A DNA stretch of 64,000 bases from Clostridium sp. BSD9I1. Lineage in GTDB: Bacteria; Bacillota; Clostridia; Clostridiales; Clostridiaceae. Both the position numbers and the translations under genes were made by a program. Where the stretch lies: NCBI RefSeq assembly GCF_900185645.1, contig NZ_FYAM01000004.1, positions 62,001 to 126,000 on the forward strand, in the 5' to 3' direction. Under the pieces are notes generated by a model. The model worked only from the letters and a program-made list of their open reading frames with translations. It was not told where the DNA came from and searched no databases. Shown here piece by piece: positions 16,751-26,481 of the stretch (within the stretch, counting starts at the first letter, position 1; every line of letters starts with the position of its first letter).

Positions 16751-17596
16751 ATGAAATTAAAGGCTTATGCAAAAATAAACTTGTTCTTAGATGTTATAGG
16801 TAAAAGAGTCGATGGATATCATGATTTGGAAATGATTATGCAAACTATAGATTTATGGGATGAAGTTGATGTTGAGAAGAGTGATGAGGGAATAGAATTA
16901 ATCTGTGATAATGCTAATTTACCTAACGATAAGGGCAATATTGCCTATAGGGCAGCAGAACTGTTTATAAGGACTTATAATATAAATAGCGGAGTTAAGA
17001 TTAAAATAAAAAAGAATATACCTGTAGAGGCGGGTCTTGCAGGGGGAAGTACTGATGGAGCTGCAGTAATTAAGATGCTTAATATAATATTCAATAAAAA
17101 CTTATCTCAGGAAGAAATGATAAATTTAGGAAGGGAAATAGGTGCAGATGTTCCATTTTGCATAGTTGGAGGAACTGCTAAGTGTGAAGGAGTGGGGGAA
17201 ATAATAAAGCCTTTGAAACCTTTAAGGGATTGTATTTTAGTGCTGGTTAAACCAAACTTTGGGGTTTCAACAAAAGAAGTATTTAATAAAATAGATAGCA
17301 AAAGTTATGTTCATCCATCAATAGATAAAATTCTTAAAGGGATTGATGAAGGCAACTTAACTAAAATAGGAAGTGGCTTAAATAATGTATTAGAGCAAGT
17401 AACCGTAGAACAAAATCCTATAATAGGAGACATAAAGGAAATGATTAAATCAAATGGTTCTCTTGGGACCTTGATGAGTGGAAGCGGACCTACAGTATAT
17501 GGGGTTTTTGATGATTTACATAAAGCGGAAAATTGCTATAAGGAAGCTATAAGAAGTTATAATCAAGTATTTTTGACTAAAACAATTATACCGTAG
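16751..17596 (+). CDS. ispE: 4-diphosphocytidyl-2-C-methyl-D-erythritol kinase
   Basis: IspE phosphorylates CDP-methylerythritol in the MEP pathway to isoprenoids, including the undecaprenyl carrier. The 281-residue GHMP kinase shows the N-terminal KAYAKINLFLDVIGKRVDGYH, the glycine-rich PVEAGLAGGSTDGAAV at about 92-107 (ATP binding) and the C-terminal LMSGSGPTVYGVF. It has its own ribosome binding site and is bounded by terminators on both sides, so it is probably a single-gene unit. Confidence 0.96.
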   Translation: MKLKAYAKINLFLDVIGKRVDGYHDLEMIMQTIDLWDEVDVEKSDEGIELICDNANLPNDKGNIAYRAAELFIRTYNINSGVKIKIKKNIPVEAGLAGGSTDGAAVIKMLNIIFNKNLSQEEMINLGREIGADVPFCIVGGTAKCEGVGEIIKPLKPLRDCILVLVKPNFGVSTKEVFNKIDSKSYVHPSIDKILKGIDEGNLTKIGSGLNNVLEQVTVEQNPIIGDIKEMIKSNGSLGTLMSGSGPTVYGVFDDLHKAENCYKEAIRSYNQVFLTKTIIP

Positions 17597-17600
17597 ATAT

Positions 17601-17645
17601 AAAAAAGACTTAGGACTATATTAAGTATGTCCTAAGTCTTTTTTA
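17601..17645 (+). terminator. Terminator after ispE
   Basis: AAAAAAGACTTAGGAC pairs with GTCCTAAGTCTTTTTT across a 12-base loop. The A-run on the left also allows use from the other strand. Confidence 0.88.
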
Positions 17646-17711
17646 TGTATAAATAAGATAATGATTAGAGAAAATAAGTAAAGCAAATTATTTATTTAAG
17701 TGAGGTTAACT

Positions 17712-17918
17712 ATGAATATATTATTAGACTTATTGGAGCTATTCGATGGATATTTTTTAATACTTATCTTAATACAAAGTTTTGTATTATACATGTTAGA
17801 TTATAACTACTTTAAAAGAGAAAATATGTGTAGAGCTGCAAGACAATGTAAATCAATATCTTTTGTCAGTACTATAGTTGCTGCAGTACTTTATATAACT
17901 AGAATGATATTGCTATAA
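17712..17918 (+). CDS. Small two-helix membrane protein at the head of the germination operon (CLC_0170-like)
   Basis: A 68-residue protein with two hydrophobic segments (about 9-28 and 45-66) and a charged loop DYNYFKRENMCRAARQCK between them. I believe it belongs to the small clostridial CLC_0170 family, recalled only from its loop. ATG 17712 follows GTGAGG by six bases. It is 14 bases upstream of the gerA-type gene and shares its operon, so it may be an accessory to the germination receptor. Function unknown. Confidence 0.65.
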   Translation: MNILLDLLELFDGYFLILILIQSFVLYMLDYNYFKRENMCRAARQCKSISFVSTIVAAVLYITRMILL

Positions 17919-17932
17919 AGGAGGTGCGGATT

Positions 17933-19390
17933 ATGAAAGAGGAAATAAGAAATAAAATTTACTCCAATTTAGATGAGAATATAGATTACATAAAGAGCTT
18001 GCTTAAGGATGTATCTGACATAGTATATAGAGAATTTTACATAGGAGAAAACAAAGCCACATTAATATATATAGATGGTATGGCAGACAAAATTCTTATA
18101 AACAATTTCGTGCTTGAGAGTTTAATGTTGGAGAAGACATCTATAAAGGTTGAGGATATTGAGAAAAGATTTCTGACTGTATCTGATATGAGAGAGGAAA
18201 AGGATTTAAGTAAAGCTGTAAATTCCATGATGTCTGGAGATACTATGTTATTCATTAATAATTTTACAGCTTGCTATGTTATAGCAACACGTTTTTGGCC
18301 AGCTAGAGGGGTATCAGAGCCATCTGGAGAAACTGTTGTCAGAGGTGGTAGAGATGGGTTTACTGAAACTATAAGATTTAATACAGCCCTTGTAAGAAGA
18401 AGGATAAGAGACACTCGTCTTAAAGTTATACCTAAAAGTCTAGGAAGTAGATCTAAAACTGATACAGTGATTATGTACATGGAAGACATAGCTGATAAAG
18501 CTATAGTTGATGAGACTATAAAAAGAATAGAAAGAATAAGTATAGATTCTATACTAGATAGTGGATATGTTGAACAGCTAATAGAAGATAGTAAGTGGTC
18601 GATATTTCCTCAAGTACAAAGTACAGAAAGGCCGGATGTAGTAGCAAGTGCATTATATGAAGGAAGGGTAGCAGTATTAGTAGACAATTCACCCTTTGCA
18701 TTGATAGTACCTGCAACTTTACCGGTGTTTTTTCAATCTCCAGATGATTATTATCAAAGATGGGCATATGGAAGTATGTTTAGAATTATAAGATTAATTG
18801 CAGTATTTATGTCCCTTGTATTGCCAGCATTATATGTAGCAGTAACTTCTTTTCATGTATCTATATCTCCTACAAAACTTGCTTACTTTATTGCAGCCTC
18901 TAGAGAAGGTGTGCCTTTTCCGGCATTTGTAGAAACCATTATTATGGAAGTGAGTTTAGCATTGCTTACAGAATCTACCGTAAGGCTGCCAAAACCTATT
19001 GGTTCAACTATAGGTATAGTAGGAGGATTAATTATAGGTCAAGCGGCAGTAAGTGCTGGGATAGTAAGTCCCATAATGATAATAATTATATCAATAACAA
19101 CTATAACCAATTTTACAACACCTAATTATGAAGTAGCTATGGCAATACGAATTATAAGATTTTTATTAATTATTGTAGCTTCATTTATAGGTTTATATGG
19201 AATAGTACTAGGGCTTGTATTGCTATTAATTCATCTTATAAGGCTAAAAAGTTTTGGAATATCGTACTTATCACCACTTGTCAATCCTAATATAAGGGAT
19301 TTTAAAGATGTATACATAAGATTACCTTGGAATTCGTTTAAGGAAAGACCTAAGTATTTAAATACTAAGGATAAAATAAGGCAAAAGTAA
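17933..19390 (+). CDS. GerA-family spore germination receptor subunit A
   Basis: The A subunit of a GerA-type nutrient germinant receptor in the inner spore membrane. About 485 residues: a hydrophilic N-terminal half with the conserved stretches RGVSEPSGETVVRGGRDGFTET split over about 119-142 and RTRIRD-like RRRIRDTRL, then several membrane helices in the C-terminal half (from about 285 to 450) with PFPAFVET and STIGIVGGLIIG. AGGAGGTG precedes ATG 17933. The order A, B, C downstream is the usual one. Which germinant it senses cannot be read from sequence. Confidence 0.92.
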   Translation: MKEEIRNKIYSNLDENIDYIKSLLKDVSDIVYREFYIGENKATLIYIDGMADKILINNFVLESLMLEKTSIKVEDIEKRFLTVSDMREEKDLSKAVNSMMSGDTMLFINNFTACYVIATRFWPARGVSEPSGETVVRGGRDGFTETIRFNTALVRRRIRDTRLKVIPKSLGSRSKTDTVIMYMEDIADKAIVDETIKRIERISIDSILDSGYVEQLIEDSKWSIFPQVQSTERPDVVASALYEGRVAVLVDNSPFALIVPATLPVFFQSPDDYYQRWAYGSMFRIIRLIAVFMSLVLPALYVAVTSFHVSISPTKLAYFIAASREGVPFPAFVETIIMEVSLALLTESTVRLPKPIGSTIGIVGGLIIGQAAVSAGIVSPIMIIIISITTITNFTTPNYEVAMAIRIIRFLLIIVASFIGLYGIVLGLVLLLIHLIRLKSFGISYLSPLVNPNIRDFKDVYIRLPWNSFKERPKYLNTKDKIRQK

Positions 19391-19409
19391 AAAGGGGTGA
19401 GAAAGTGAT

Positions 19410-20516
19410 ATGGATAATAAAAAATTTACAACAGGATATGGGCTTTTCTCTACAATTGCAGTTACTTTATTAGGAGTTAATGTGTTTTCGTATCCAAGAG
19501 AACTTTCAGAAATAGTTGGAAATGATGGATGGATACCTATAATCGTCGGTGGATTTATAGCATGGTTCTTATGTTATTTAATATATAAAGTAATGAAAAA
19601 TAGTTCTTACAAGCACTTTGAGGAAATAATTGAGGGGACCTTTGGCAAAATGCTAGGTAAAATTGTAGGACTAAGTTTTGTAATATATAGCGTTGTATTT
19701 TCAGCATTTGGGCTCAGAGTATTTGGAGAGGAAATAAAACTATACTTATTAGAAAGGACTCCAATAGAGTTTTTATTCTTAGTAACTATACTGGTTGGAA
19801 GTTATTTAATTAGAGCAGAGGTAGATAACTTAGTGAAATTTAATGAAGTTTCATTTTGGCTTATGTTTATACCAATTGGAGTAGTGTTTATGGTGTGTTT
19901 ATACAATGTGGATTTTACTAATCTATTGCCTGCATTCGATGCTAAACCAATTAAATATATAACTAGTTTAAATACATCGATAATTAGATATGGTGGATTG
20001 TCGATACTATTCTTAATTCTTCCTTTGGTAAAAGAGCAAGTAAATACAAAGAAGGCTATAAAAAGAGGAATTATATTTACAACAGTATTTTATTTGATTA
20101 CCTTTGTTCTTACAGTAGCTACATTCGGGGAAAAACAAGTTTCAATTCTATTATGGCCAGTTGTAAGTATGATAGGAAATATAAATATACCAGGCTCGTT
20201 TATAGAAAGATGGGAAGGGATATTTATGAGTATATGGATTATTTTTTATATGACTACCTTTGTAAATCAGTATTATTTTGCTGCGGATATGACAAAAAGG
20301 ATATTTAATTTAGAGGACATAAAGCTAGGGGCAGCCATAATTATACCTTTAACATATCTTGTTGCTCTATATCCTAAAAATGTTCAAGATGTATCTGAAA
20401 TATCTTCGCTCGTCAGTCCTATATTATTTCTTATAAATATAGTACTGATTCCTCTTGCGCTGCTTATCTTTAAACCTAGAAAAAGGAGGGGGGATATAAA
20501 TGAGAAGCCGCAATAA
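19410..20516 (+). CDS. GerAB/APC-type germination permease subunit B
   Basis: The B subunit of the receptor, a 368-residue amino-acid-permease-like protein of about ten membrane helices with no signal peptide. It opens with GLFSTIAVTLLGVNVFSYPREL, whose helix 1 is where germinant-binding residues are found in GerAB proteins, and ends in a basic tail. It starts 19 bases after subunit A and overlaps subunit C by 17 bases, so translation of the three is probably coupled. Confidence 0.92.
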   Translation: MDNKKFTTGYGLFSTIAVTLLGVNVFSYPRELSEIVGNDGWIPIIVGGFIAWFLCYLIYKVMKNSSYKHFEEIIEGTFGKMLGKIVGLSFVIYSVVFSAFGLRVFGEEIKLYLLERTPIEFLFLVTILVGSYLIRAEVDNLVKFNEVSFWLMFIPIGVVFMVCLYNVDFTNLLPAFDAKPIKYITSLNTSIIRYGGLSILFLILPLVKEQVNTKKAIKRGIIFTTVFYLITFVLTVATFGEKQVSILLWPVVSMIGNINIPGSFIERWEGIFMSIWIIFYMTTFVNQYYFAADMTKRIFNLEDIKLGAAIIIPLTYLVALYPKNVQDVSEISSLVSPILFLINIVLIPLALLIFKPRKRRGDINEKPQ

Positions 20517-21684
20517 GCTTTTATTAACACTTTTATTAAGTATGAGTATATTACTTAATGGTTGTTGGGATAAAGTTGAAATAGATAGAAGATACTTTAT
20601 TTCTACCATAGGAATAGATATAGGGACAGATATAGGAAAGATAGATGAACTTAAAAAAATAAAGCCTGGAGATCCATTTGCAGAGGTTGATATTAAAAAG
20701 CTAAGTGTATCCTACAATTTTCCGGATATAAGTCAGTTGGGACCGCAACAAGGAGGAGTTGCAGAAACAAAGACAATAACTACGGAAGCTTATTCCATGG
20801 AGGATGCTATATCTAAAGCTATAGAAAAAAGTAGCAGAAGTATAAGTTTTGCGCACACAGAAATGATTTTGTTAGGAAGTGAGTTTTTTGCACATCCTGA
20901 TGTAGCAAAGGAAGTTGTGGATTATCTCCAAAGACAACCATCCTTAAATAGGACTATGCTAGTTATTATGACCCTTGGAAAAGTAGAAGATTTCTTAAAA
21001 TATAAACCTGAGATGGAGAAAAGCTTAGATAACTACTTAGGAGGGCTTATAAAAGGCAGCGATAGAAAAATTGGTGTAATACCAATAACCTTGGATGAAT
21101 TTTTGAATGATTTAATTACATCTGGAAATGTTACTGTTCCTTGTATATCGTTAGATAGAGAAAAGAATGAACTTAAACTTGCAGGAACAGGTATAGTAAA
21201 AAATTATAAGATGGTAGATACATTATCAGTGGATATGACTGAAGATATTCAGATTTTACAGGGTAAGCTTAAAAGAGGAAAGAGAGTGGTATATAAGGAA
21301 GGTCACCCTATTGATTTTGAAATAGAAGGAATTGAGAAGAAAATAAAAGTTAAGGAAAATGATGATAAATTGGAGTTTGATATTAATTTAAATTTAGAAG
21401 GAGAGATTAAAGGATATTATGTTGGAAAGGAAGTGCTTTCTAGAACGTTTATTGAGGAACTAGAAAATAACTTGGGTAAATCATTGAAGGATGAAAACGA
21501 AAGGCTTGTAAAAGCACTTCAAAGTAAATACGAATCAGATCTATTGGATCTTAGGGAATATGTTCAAAAGTTTCACCCGTTTATATGGAATAAAGTTAAG
21601 GATAATTGGGATGAGGTATATAAAAGTGCTAAGGTAAATGTAAACTGTGTAGTTAATGTGAGAAGAATAGGTCAAGTAAAATAA
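20500..21684 (+). CDS. Ger(x)C-family germination lipoprotein subunit C
   Basis: The C subunit, a 394-residue lipoprotein. The signal peptide ends in LLNGC with the lipidated cysteine at 22, followed by the family hallmark WDKVEIDRR. The middle has SRSISFAHTEMILLG and the C-terminal part the three-domain Ger(x)C fold. It is held on the outer face of the inner spore membrane. It overlaps the B subunit by 17 bases and starts behind AGGAGGGG. Confidence 0.93.
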   Translation: MRSRNKLLLTLLLSMSILLNGCWDKVEIDRRYFISTIGIDIGTDIGKIDELKKIKPGDPFAEVDIKKLSVSYNFPDISQLGPQQGGVAETKTITTEAYSMEDAISKAIEKSSRSISFAHTEMILLGSEFFAHPDVAKEVVDYLQRQPSLNRTMLVIMTLGKVEDFLKYKPEMEKSLDNYLGGLIKGSDRKIGVIPITLDEFLNDLITSGNVTVPCISLDREKNELKLAGTGIVKNYKMVDTLSVDMTEDIQILQGKLKRGKRVVYKEGHPIDFEIEGIEKKIKVKENDDKLEFDINLNLEGEIKGYYVGKEVLSRTFIEELENNLGKSLKDENERLVKALQSKYESDLLDLREYVQKFHPFIWNKVKDNWDEVYKSAKVNVNCVVNVRRIGQVK

Positions 21685-21776
21685 AAAAATATAAATAAGT
21701 GATTATTTAAAAAAATACTGGTAATAATAGCTAGTACAGTAGGGGAAAAGTTTAGATATATTAGGGGGAAAAAATT

Positions 21777-22460
21777 ATGAAAAAAACTTTTATAGCTATT
21801 ATTACTATATTTTTAGCATTTATAACTATAAGTATTTATGGATCTGAATTTAAGACAAGCTTTATGCAAAAGCGAATTGCAGACAAGCTTATAAGGTTTC
21901 ATGTAATAGCAAATAGTGATTTAAATTATGATCAAAAGCTTAAGTTAAAAGTAAGAAATGAAGTGTTAAAATATATGACACCTAAACTCAAAAATTCAAA
22001 GAGTATAGATGAATCAAGAAAGATAATAACTGAAAACGATAATGAAATAAGAAAAATATCAGAAAGAGTAATAAAAGAAAATGGATATAAATACACATTG
22101 AACACAACTTTATCTCATGAAAATTTTCCGGTTAAGACTTATGGAAGTATAACCTTGCCAGCAGGAAATTATGAAGCATATAGAATAATAATAGGGGAAG
22201 GTAAGGGACAGAATTGGTGGTGTATTATGTTTCCGCCATTATGCTTTGTAGATATTACAAAAGGAAACATAGCACAAAAGGAAACAGAAAAAGAAATGAA
22301 AGCTGTGTTTACAGATGAAGAATATAAGTCTGTAGATAATACTGTAAAAAAGAATGATACAGATAAAAGCAAGGAAAATAAAGAGAACTCTAAAGATGAA
22401 AATAAGATAGTTGTTAAATTTAAGTTATTTGAGCTGATAAAAGAAGTATTTAATATATGA
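21777..22460 (+). CDS. spoIIR: Stage II sporulation protein R
   Basis: SpoIIR is made in the forespore and secreted into the intermembrane space, where it triggers SpoIIGA to process pro-sigma-E in the mother cell. The 227-residue protein has an N-terminal signal (about 4-22), the core KLIRFHVIANSDLNYDQKLK at about 38-57, and GQNWWCIMFPPLCFVD at about 143-158. The lysine/glutamate-rich tail (190-215) looks disordered. AGGGGGAAAAA precedes the ATG. Sigma-F control is expected; the upstream region has a GG-containing candidate but no clear match. Confidence 0.94.
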   Translation: MKKTFIAIITIFLAFITISIYGSEFKTSFMQKRIADKLIRFHVIANSDLNYDQKLKLKVRNEVLKYMTPKLKNSKSIDESRKIITENDNEIRKISERVIKENGYKYTLNTTLSHENFPVKTYGSITLPAGNYEAYRIIIGEGKGQNWWCIMFPPLCFVDITKGNIAQKETEKEMKAVFTDEEYKSVDNTVKKNDTDKSKENKENSKDENKIVVKFKLFELIKEVFNI

Positions 22461-22502
22461 GTTGAATTTGCTTAATTAAAGTATAAGTTAATATTCTAAA
22501 AC

Positions 22503-22552
22503 AAAGGTCAATGGCATAATTCGATAGAATTTACCATTGACCTTTATTTTAA
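22503..22552. terminator. Bidirectional terminator between spoIIR and the UgtP-like gene
   Basis: AAAGGTCAATGG pairs with CCATTGACCTTT across a long loop and runs into TATTTT. It lies between two convergent stop codons. Confidence 0.75.
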
Positions 22553-23674
22553 AGAACTTTTATCTAGTAGGCTTTTCAATATATCATATAAGTTTTCGCC
22601 GACATGTGGGTTTGAAAATTCTCTGCAATTATCTTTCATTTCCTGAAGTTTTGCCTCGTTCGAAATTAGATAATCTATAGCATCTATACAATTCTTGCTT
22701 TCGCTTAAGTTTATAGCAAGATTATATTTTAACAGGAACTCTGCATTTTTTTCTTCTTGGCCCGGTATTGGAGAAAATATTGCGAGAGGAACTCCGCATA
22801 TTAAAGCTTCTGTAACAGTGAGTCCACCAGGTTTGGAAATAAGCAAGTCACAAGCTTGCATATACTTGTTTACATTATCTGTAAAGCCAATGATATAAGT
22901 AGGCTTCGTCTGAAAATTATCCCTAATTTTAATGAGTTCATCATATAGCCGTTTGTTCCTACCTGTAACTATTATTATCTGTATGTCTTTATCTAGAAAT
23001 AAAAGCTTTTTGTATATGTTCTCTATTTTACCAATACCTAAGCTGCCTCCCATAATGAGAATGGTCTTTTTATTTGGGGAAAGTCCTATATCTTCTAGAG
23101 TTTTTGCAGAATCATATTTTTTAAAAAACTCAGGCTTAATAGGTATTCCTATATTGTATATAGTATCTCTATCTATTCCCTTAGACACCATCTCGTTAGC
23201 CATATCTGAATTTGAAACTATATAGGCATCTATATAAGGATGAAGCCAAAAGCTATGACAAGCATAATCAGTTATTACAGAAACTGTTGGTAGGTTTTTC
23301 TTATGCTTCATCTTTATAATGGATATCATTTCTGTAGTAAATGCATGAGTAGAAATTAAGATATCCGGTTTAAACTCATCTATAAGAGGTATTAGTTTAT
23401 AAGTTAATATTTCATTTATTTTAGCACTTAAGTTTGCAATCCCGTAGTCTGATTCAGAATAATCATAAAGCTTGCCAAATAGATTAGGAGATAGTTTTAT
23501 AGTTTTTAGATATCCTCCTATTACAACTTTATCTATTAAGGGATTTATGTATCTTATTGTATCTATTATTTTTACTTCACTATTATTATCGTAAATATCA
23601 ATATAGGATTTTACTGCTTCAGCTGCACGTTTATGCCCTCCGCCTGCGGATACTGAAAAAATCAAAGCTTTCAT
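22544..23674 (-). CDS. UgtP/MGDG-synthase-like glycosyltransferase (GT28)
   Basis: A 376-residue MurG-like glycosyltransferase of the diacylglycerol glucosyltransferase group. The N-terminal motif FSVSAGGGHKRAAEAV (about 6-21) and MGGSLGIGKIE (about 207-217) and KPGGLTVTEALICGVPL (about 303-319) fit this family. Its likely role is transfer of glucose from UDP-glucose to diacylglycerol, giving membrane glycolipids or a lipoteichoic acid anchor. Related clostridial proteins often come in several copies, so the exact sugar is uncertain. It is transcribed away from ypeB. Confidence 0.82.
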   Translation of the reverse strand: MKALIFSVSAGGGHKRAAEAVKSYIDIYDNNSEVKIIDTIRYINPLIDKVVIGGYLKTIKLSPNLFGKLYDYSESDYGIANLSAKINEILTYKLIPLIDEFKPDILISTHAFTTEMISIIKMKHKKNLPTVSVITDYACHSFWLHPYIDAYIVSNSDMANEMVSKGIDRDTIYNIGIPIKPEFFKKYDSAKTLEDIGLSPNKKTILIMGGSLGIGKIENIYKKLLFLDKDIQIIIVTGRNKRLYDELIKIRDNFQTKPTYIIGFTDNVNKYMQACDLLISKPGGLTVTEALICGVPLAIFSPIPGQEEKNAEFLLKYNLAINLSESKNCIDAIDYLISNEAKLQEMKDNCREFSNPHVGENLYDILKSLLDKSSLK

Positions 23675-23916
23675 TATCTAAGTATGTCCCCTTCCTGTAA
23701 AACTCCTAAAATTAGCAAAAACTCACATTAGATATTGTACACTATTTTAACTAAAAATATAAGTAACTAACAATATGATTTAATAGTTAGATAACTTTAT
23801 TACAAATACATTATACCACACAAGTAAAGGGGAGTCTTTTAAATTTAGGTAATGAATAACTATAAAGGTTATTACAGATAATAAAAAAGAAATTTATCCA
23901 GATAGGAGGTATTGGT

Positions 23917-25284
23917 ATGAAGATAAGAAATAAAAGAGTGTTGTATACCATAATAGTAACACTAATAGTAGTTTTTTCTACTACATTTGCTATATTAATG
24001 ACGTTGGAAAGAACAGATTATAGAAACTATCTACAAGCAGAGTATAGTAAAAATATGTATGAGCTTATAAATTCTGTGCAAAATATAAGAGTAAATTTGG
24101 GTAAGTCAGCTATAGTAGGGTCTAGGGAACAAAGTATAATTGTTTTTGGAGATATATTTAGAAATGCAGCTATTGCTAATGATAAGCTACATTCTTTACC
24201 TATAGAACAACAAACGATACAGAACACTAGCAAGTTTTTATCTCAGGTAGGAGATTTTTGTTATTCATTAGGGAAAGCAGCATCTCAGGGTAAAGAGTTA
24301 GAGGAAAAGGATTATAATACTATAGAATTGCTTAAAAATAAATCTTTTCAATTAGAAGCATCATTAAATGAAGTTGCAAATGATATTAACAGCGGAAGAG
24401 TAAAATGGGGAGAAATAAGAAAAAAGGTTTCTGGAGTGCTAGCAAAGAATGGTGAAGAAACTATAGTAGAAAAGTTTTCATCTATACAGAAACAAGTAGC
24501 ACAATATCCTGCCCTAATATATGATGGGCCATTCTCTGATAACGTACAAGACATAAAACCTAGGATAAGTTCGGAAAGGGAAGTTTCAAAAGAAGAAGCA
24601 CAAGGGGTGGCTGAAAAGGCAATAGGTAAAAATAGAATAGAAAATATAACTTTAAAGGAAGAACACACAAGAGCAAAGATTCCTACATATTCCTTTGATA
24701 TAATATTAAAGGGAAGAGATGAAAAATCTAAAGTAGTATGTGATATAAGTAAGAACGGTGGAAAAGTAGTATACATACTAGATTATAGACAAGTGAAAAC
24801 ATCAAGTATATCTAAGGAAAAGGCAATGGAGTTGGGGAGAAATTATTTGCAAGGGTTAGGATATGATAATATGTATCCAACATATGCATTAAATTATAAT
24901 AATACCTTAATAGTAAATTATGTTTATAAACAAGGTGATATAATAGTATATCCTGATCAAATAAAAGTTAAAATGGCATTAGATGATGGAAAAATAATAG
25001 GTGTAGAGGCGGAAAAGTATCTTATATCACACTTAGAAAAAAGAAATATAGAAAATCCTAAGATTACACAAGAAGTTGCAAAGCAAAGGGTTGGGAAAAA
25101 ATTAAATGTAAAATCTGTAAATCTTACTATTGTTCCAACTGAAGTAAATACAGAGGCATTGTGCTACGAATTTTCAGGAGCATATAATGGAGAAAGCTTT
25201 ATAGTATATATAAATGCAAATACAGGTTTTGAACAGAGAATAATACAAATAATAAACACCCCTAATGGTGAACTTACTATGTAA
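23917..25284 (+). CDS. ypeB: Germination protein YpeB
   Basis: YpeB stabilises and localises the cortex-lytic enzyme SleB in dormant spores. The 455-residue protein has an N-terminal membrane anchor (about 8-28), a helical region, and C-terminal PepSY-like repeats (from about 225 on, with KEEAQGVAEKAIG, KEKAMELGRNYL and TQEVAKQRVG). Its usual partner gene sleB is not next to it: a minus-strand glycosyltransferase lies upstream and ddl downstream. TGAATA at 23853-23858 followed by CAGATAA after 16 bases is a weak candidate for a forespore sigma-G promoter. AGGAGG is nine bases before the ATG. Confidence 0.93.
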   Translation: MKIRNKRVLYTIIVTLIVVFSTTFAILMTLERTDYRNYLQAEYSKNMYELINSVQNIRVNLGKSAIVGSREQSIIVFGDIFRNAAIANDKLHSLPIEQQTIQNTSKFLSQVGDFCYSLGKAASQGKELEEKDYNTIELLKNKSFQLEASLNEVANDINSGRVKWGEIRKKVSGVLAKNGEETIVEKFSSIQKQVAQYPALIYDGPFSDNVQDIKPRISSEREVSKEEAQGVAEKAIGKNRIENITLKEEHTRAKIPTYSFDIILKGRDEKSKVVCDISKNGGKVVYILDYRQVKTSSISKEKAMELGRNYLQGLGYDNMYPTYALNYNNTLIVNYVYKQGDIIVYPDQIKVKMALDDGKIIGVEAEKYLISHLEKRNIENPKITQEVAKQRVGKKLNVKSVNLTIVPTEVNTEALCYEFSGAYNGESFIVYINANTGFEQRIIQIINTPNGELTM

Positions 25285-25440
25285 AATATAATAAAAAATT
25301 ATTGATTAAATACATAAAAAAAATTAAACTATTCATAGTGAGTATTTACATTTTTAAATAATATATTAAAATAGTATAGTATGATATTATAATACTCCGA
25401 TGATGTATATTTTCCAATTATTTTAAGAGGAGATGGAATA

Positions 25441-26469
25441 ATGAATAAAATAGCTATTCTTTTTGGGGGAAAATCAACAGAACATGAGGTATCTAGAGTA
25501 TCGGCAGCATCAGTACTTAGAAATATAGATAATTCTAAATATGAAATACGTATAGTAGGAATTACAAGAGAAGGAAGCTGGTATGAATACCTGGGTTCTA
25601 TAGATAATATAGAAAGTGGATTATGGGAAAAAGATAATGAAAATAAAAAGGAGAACGCTCAAAATATACTGTTTAATAAAGAAGTTGATGTAGTGTTTCC
25701 TGTAATGCATGGTTTATATGGAGAAGATGGAACAATTCAAGGATTATGTAAGCTTGTGGGAATACCTTTTGTAGGACCGGGGGTTCTATCATCATCATTA
25801 TGTATGGATAAAGTCTATACTAAGTATGTTCTAGAAAACTTCGGAATAAAACAAGCTAATTATGTAGTTGTTACAGAGTATAATTATAATAAAAATAAAG
25901 ATGAATTAATAGAAAATATAGAAAGCAAGCTTGGATATGATGTGTTTATAAAACCATCTAACAGTGGATCTTCAGTAGGCATAACTAAGGCTCATAATAG
26001 ACAAGAGCTTATAAGTGGTCTAGAAGAAGCCCTAAAGTATGATAGAAAAATACTTGTAGAAGAGGCTTTAAACGCAAGAGAAATAGAAGTAGCTGTACTT
26101 GGAAATGATGAACCTCAGGGTGCTGTGCCAGGAGAAATAATACCTGCAAAGGAATTCTATGATTTTGAAGCGAAATATCAAAATGAAGCTTCAAAGCTTT
26201 TAATACCAGCTAATTTGTCAGATGAAAGGTTACAAGAAATAAAAGAATTAGCTATAAAAATATATACATTATTGGATTGTCAAGGAATGTCTAGAGTAGA
26301 TTTTCTAATGGATAAGGAAACAGGAGAAGCTTATTTCAATGAAGTAAATACATTACCTGGATTTACTCAAATAAGTATGTATCCTAAGCTTTGGGAGGCT
26401 TCAGGTAAAAAGTATTCACAGCTTATAGATGAATTAATCGAACTTGCAATAGAAAGAAATAATAAATAA
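25441..26469 (+). CDS. ddl: D-alanine--D-alanine ligase
   Basis: Ddl joins two D-alanines using ATP for peptidoglycan precursors. The 342-residue ATP-grasp enzyme has the N-terminal FGGKSTEHEVSRVSA, MHGLYGEDGTIQG at about 87-99, KPSNSGSSVGITKA at about 171-184 and the C-terminal NEVNTLPGFT. A good AGAGGAG ribosome binding site lies before ATG 25441. The next gene starts twelve bases after its stop, so the two are probably cotranscribed. Confidence 0.96.
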   Translation: MNKIAILFGGKSTEHEVSRVSAASVLRNIDNSKYEIRIVGITREGSWYEYLGSIDNIESGLWEKDNENKKENAQNILFNKEVDVVFPVMHGLYGEDGTIQGLCKLVGIPFVGPGVLSSSLCMDKVYTKYVLENFGIKQANYVVVTEYNYNKNKDELIENIESKLGYDVFIKPSNSGSSVGITKAHNRQELISGLEEALKYDRKILVEEALNAREIEVAVLGNDEPQGAVPGEIIPAKEFYDFEAKYQNEASKLLIPANLSDERLQEIKELAIKIYTLLDCQGMSRVDFLMDKETGEAYFNEVNTLPGFTQISMYPKLWEASGKKYSQLIDELIELAIERNNK

Positions 26470-26481
26470 AGGGTGATGAAT

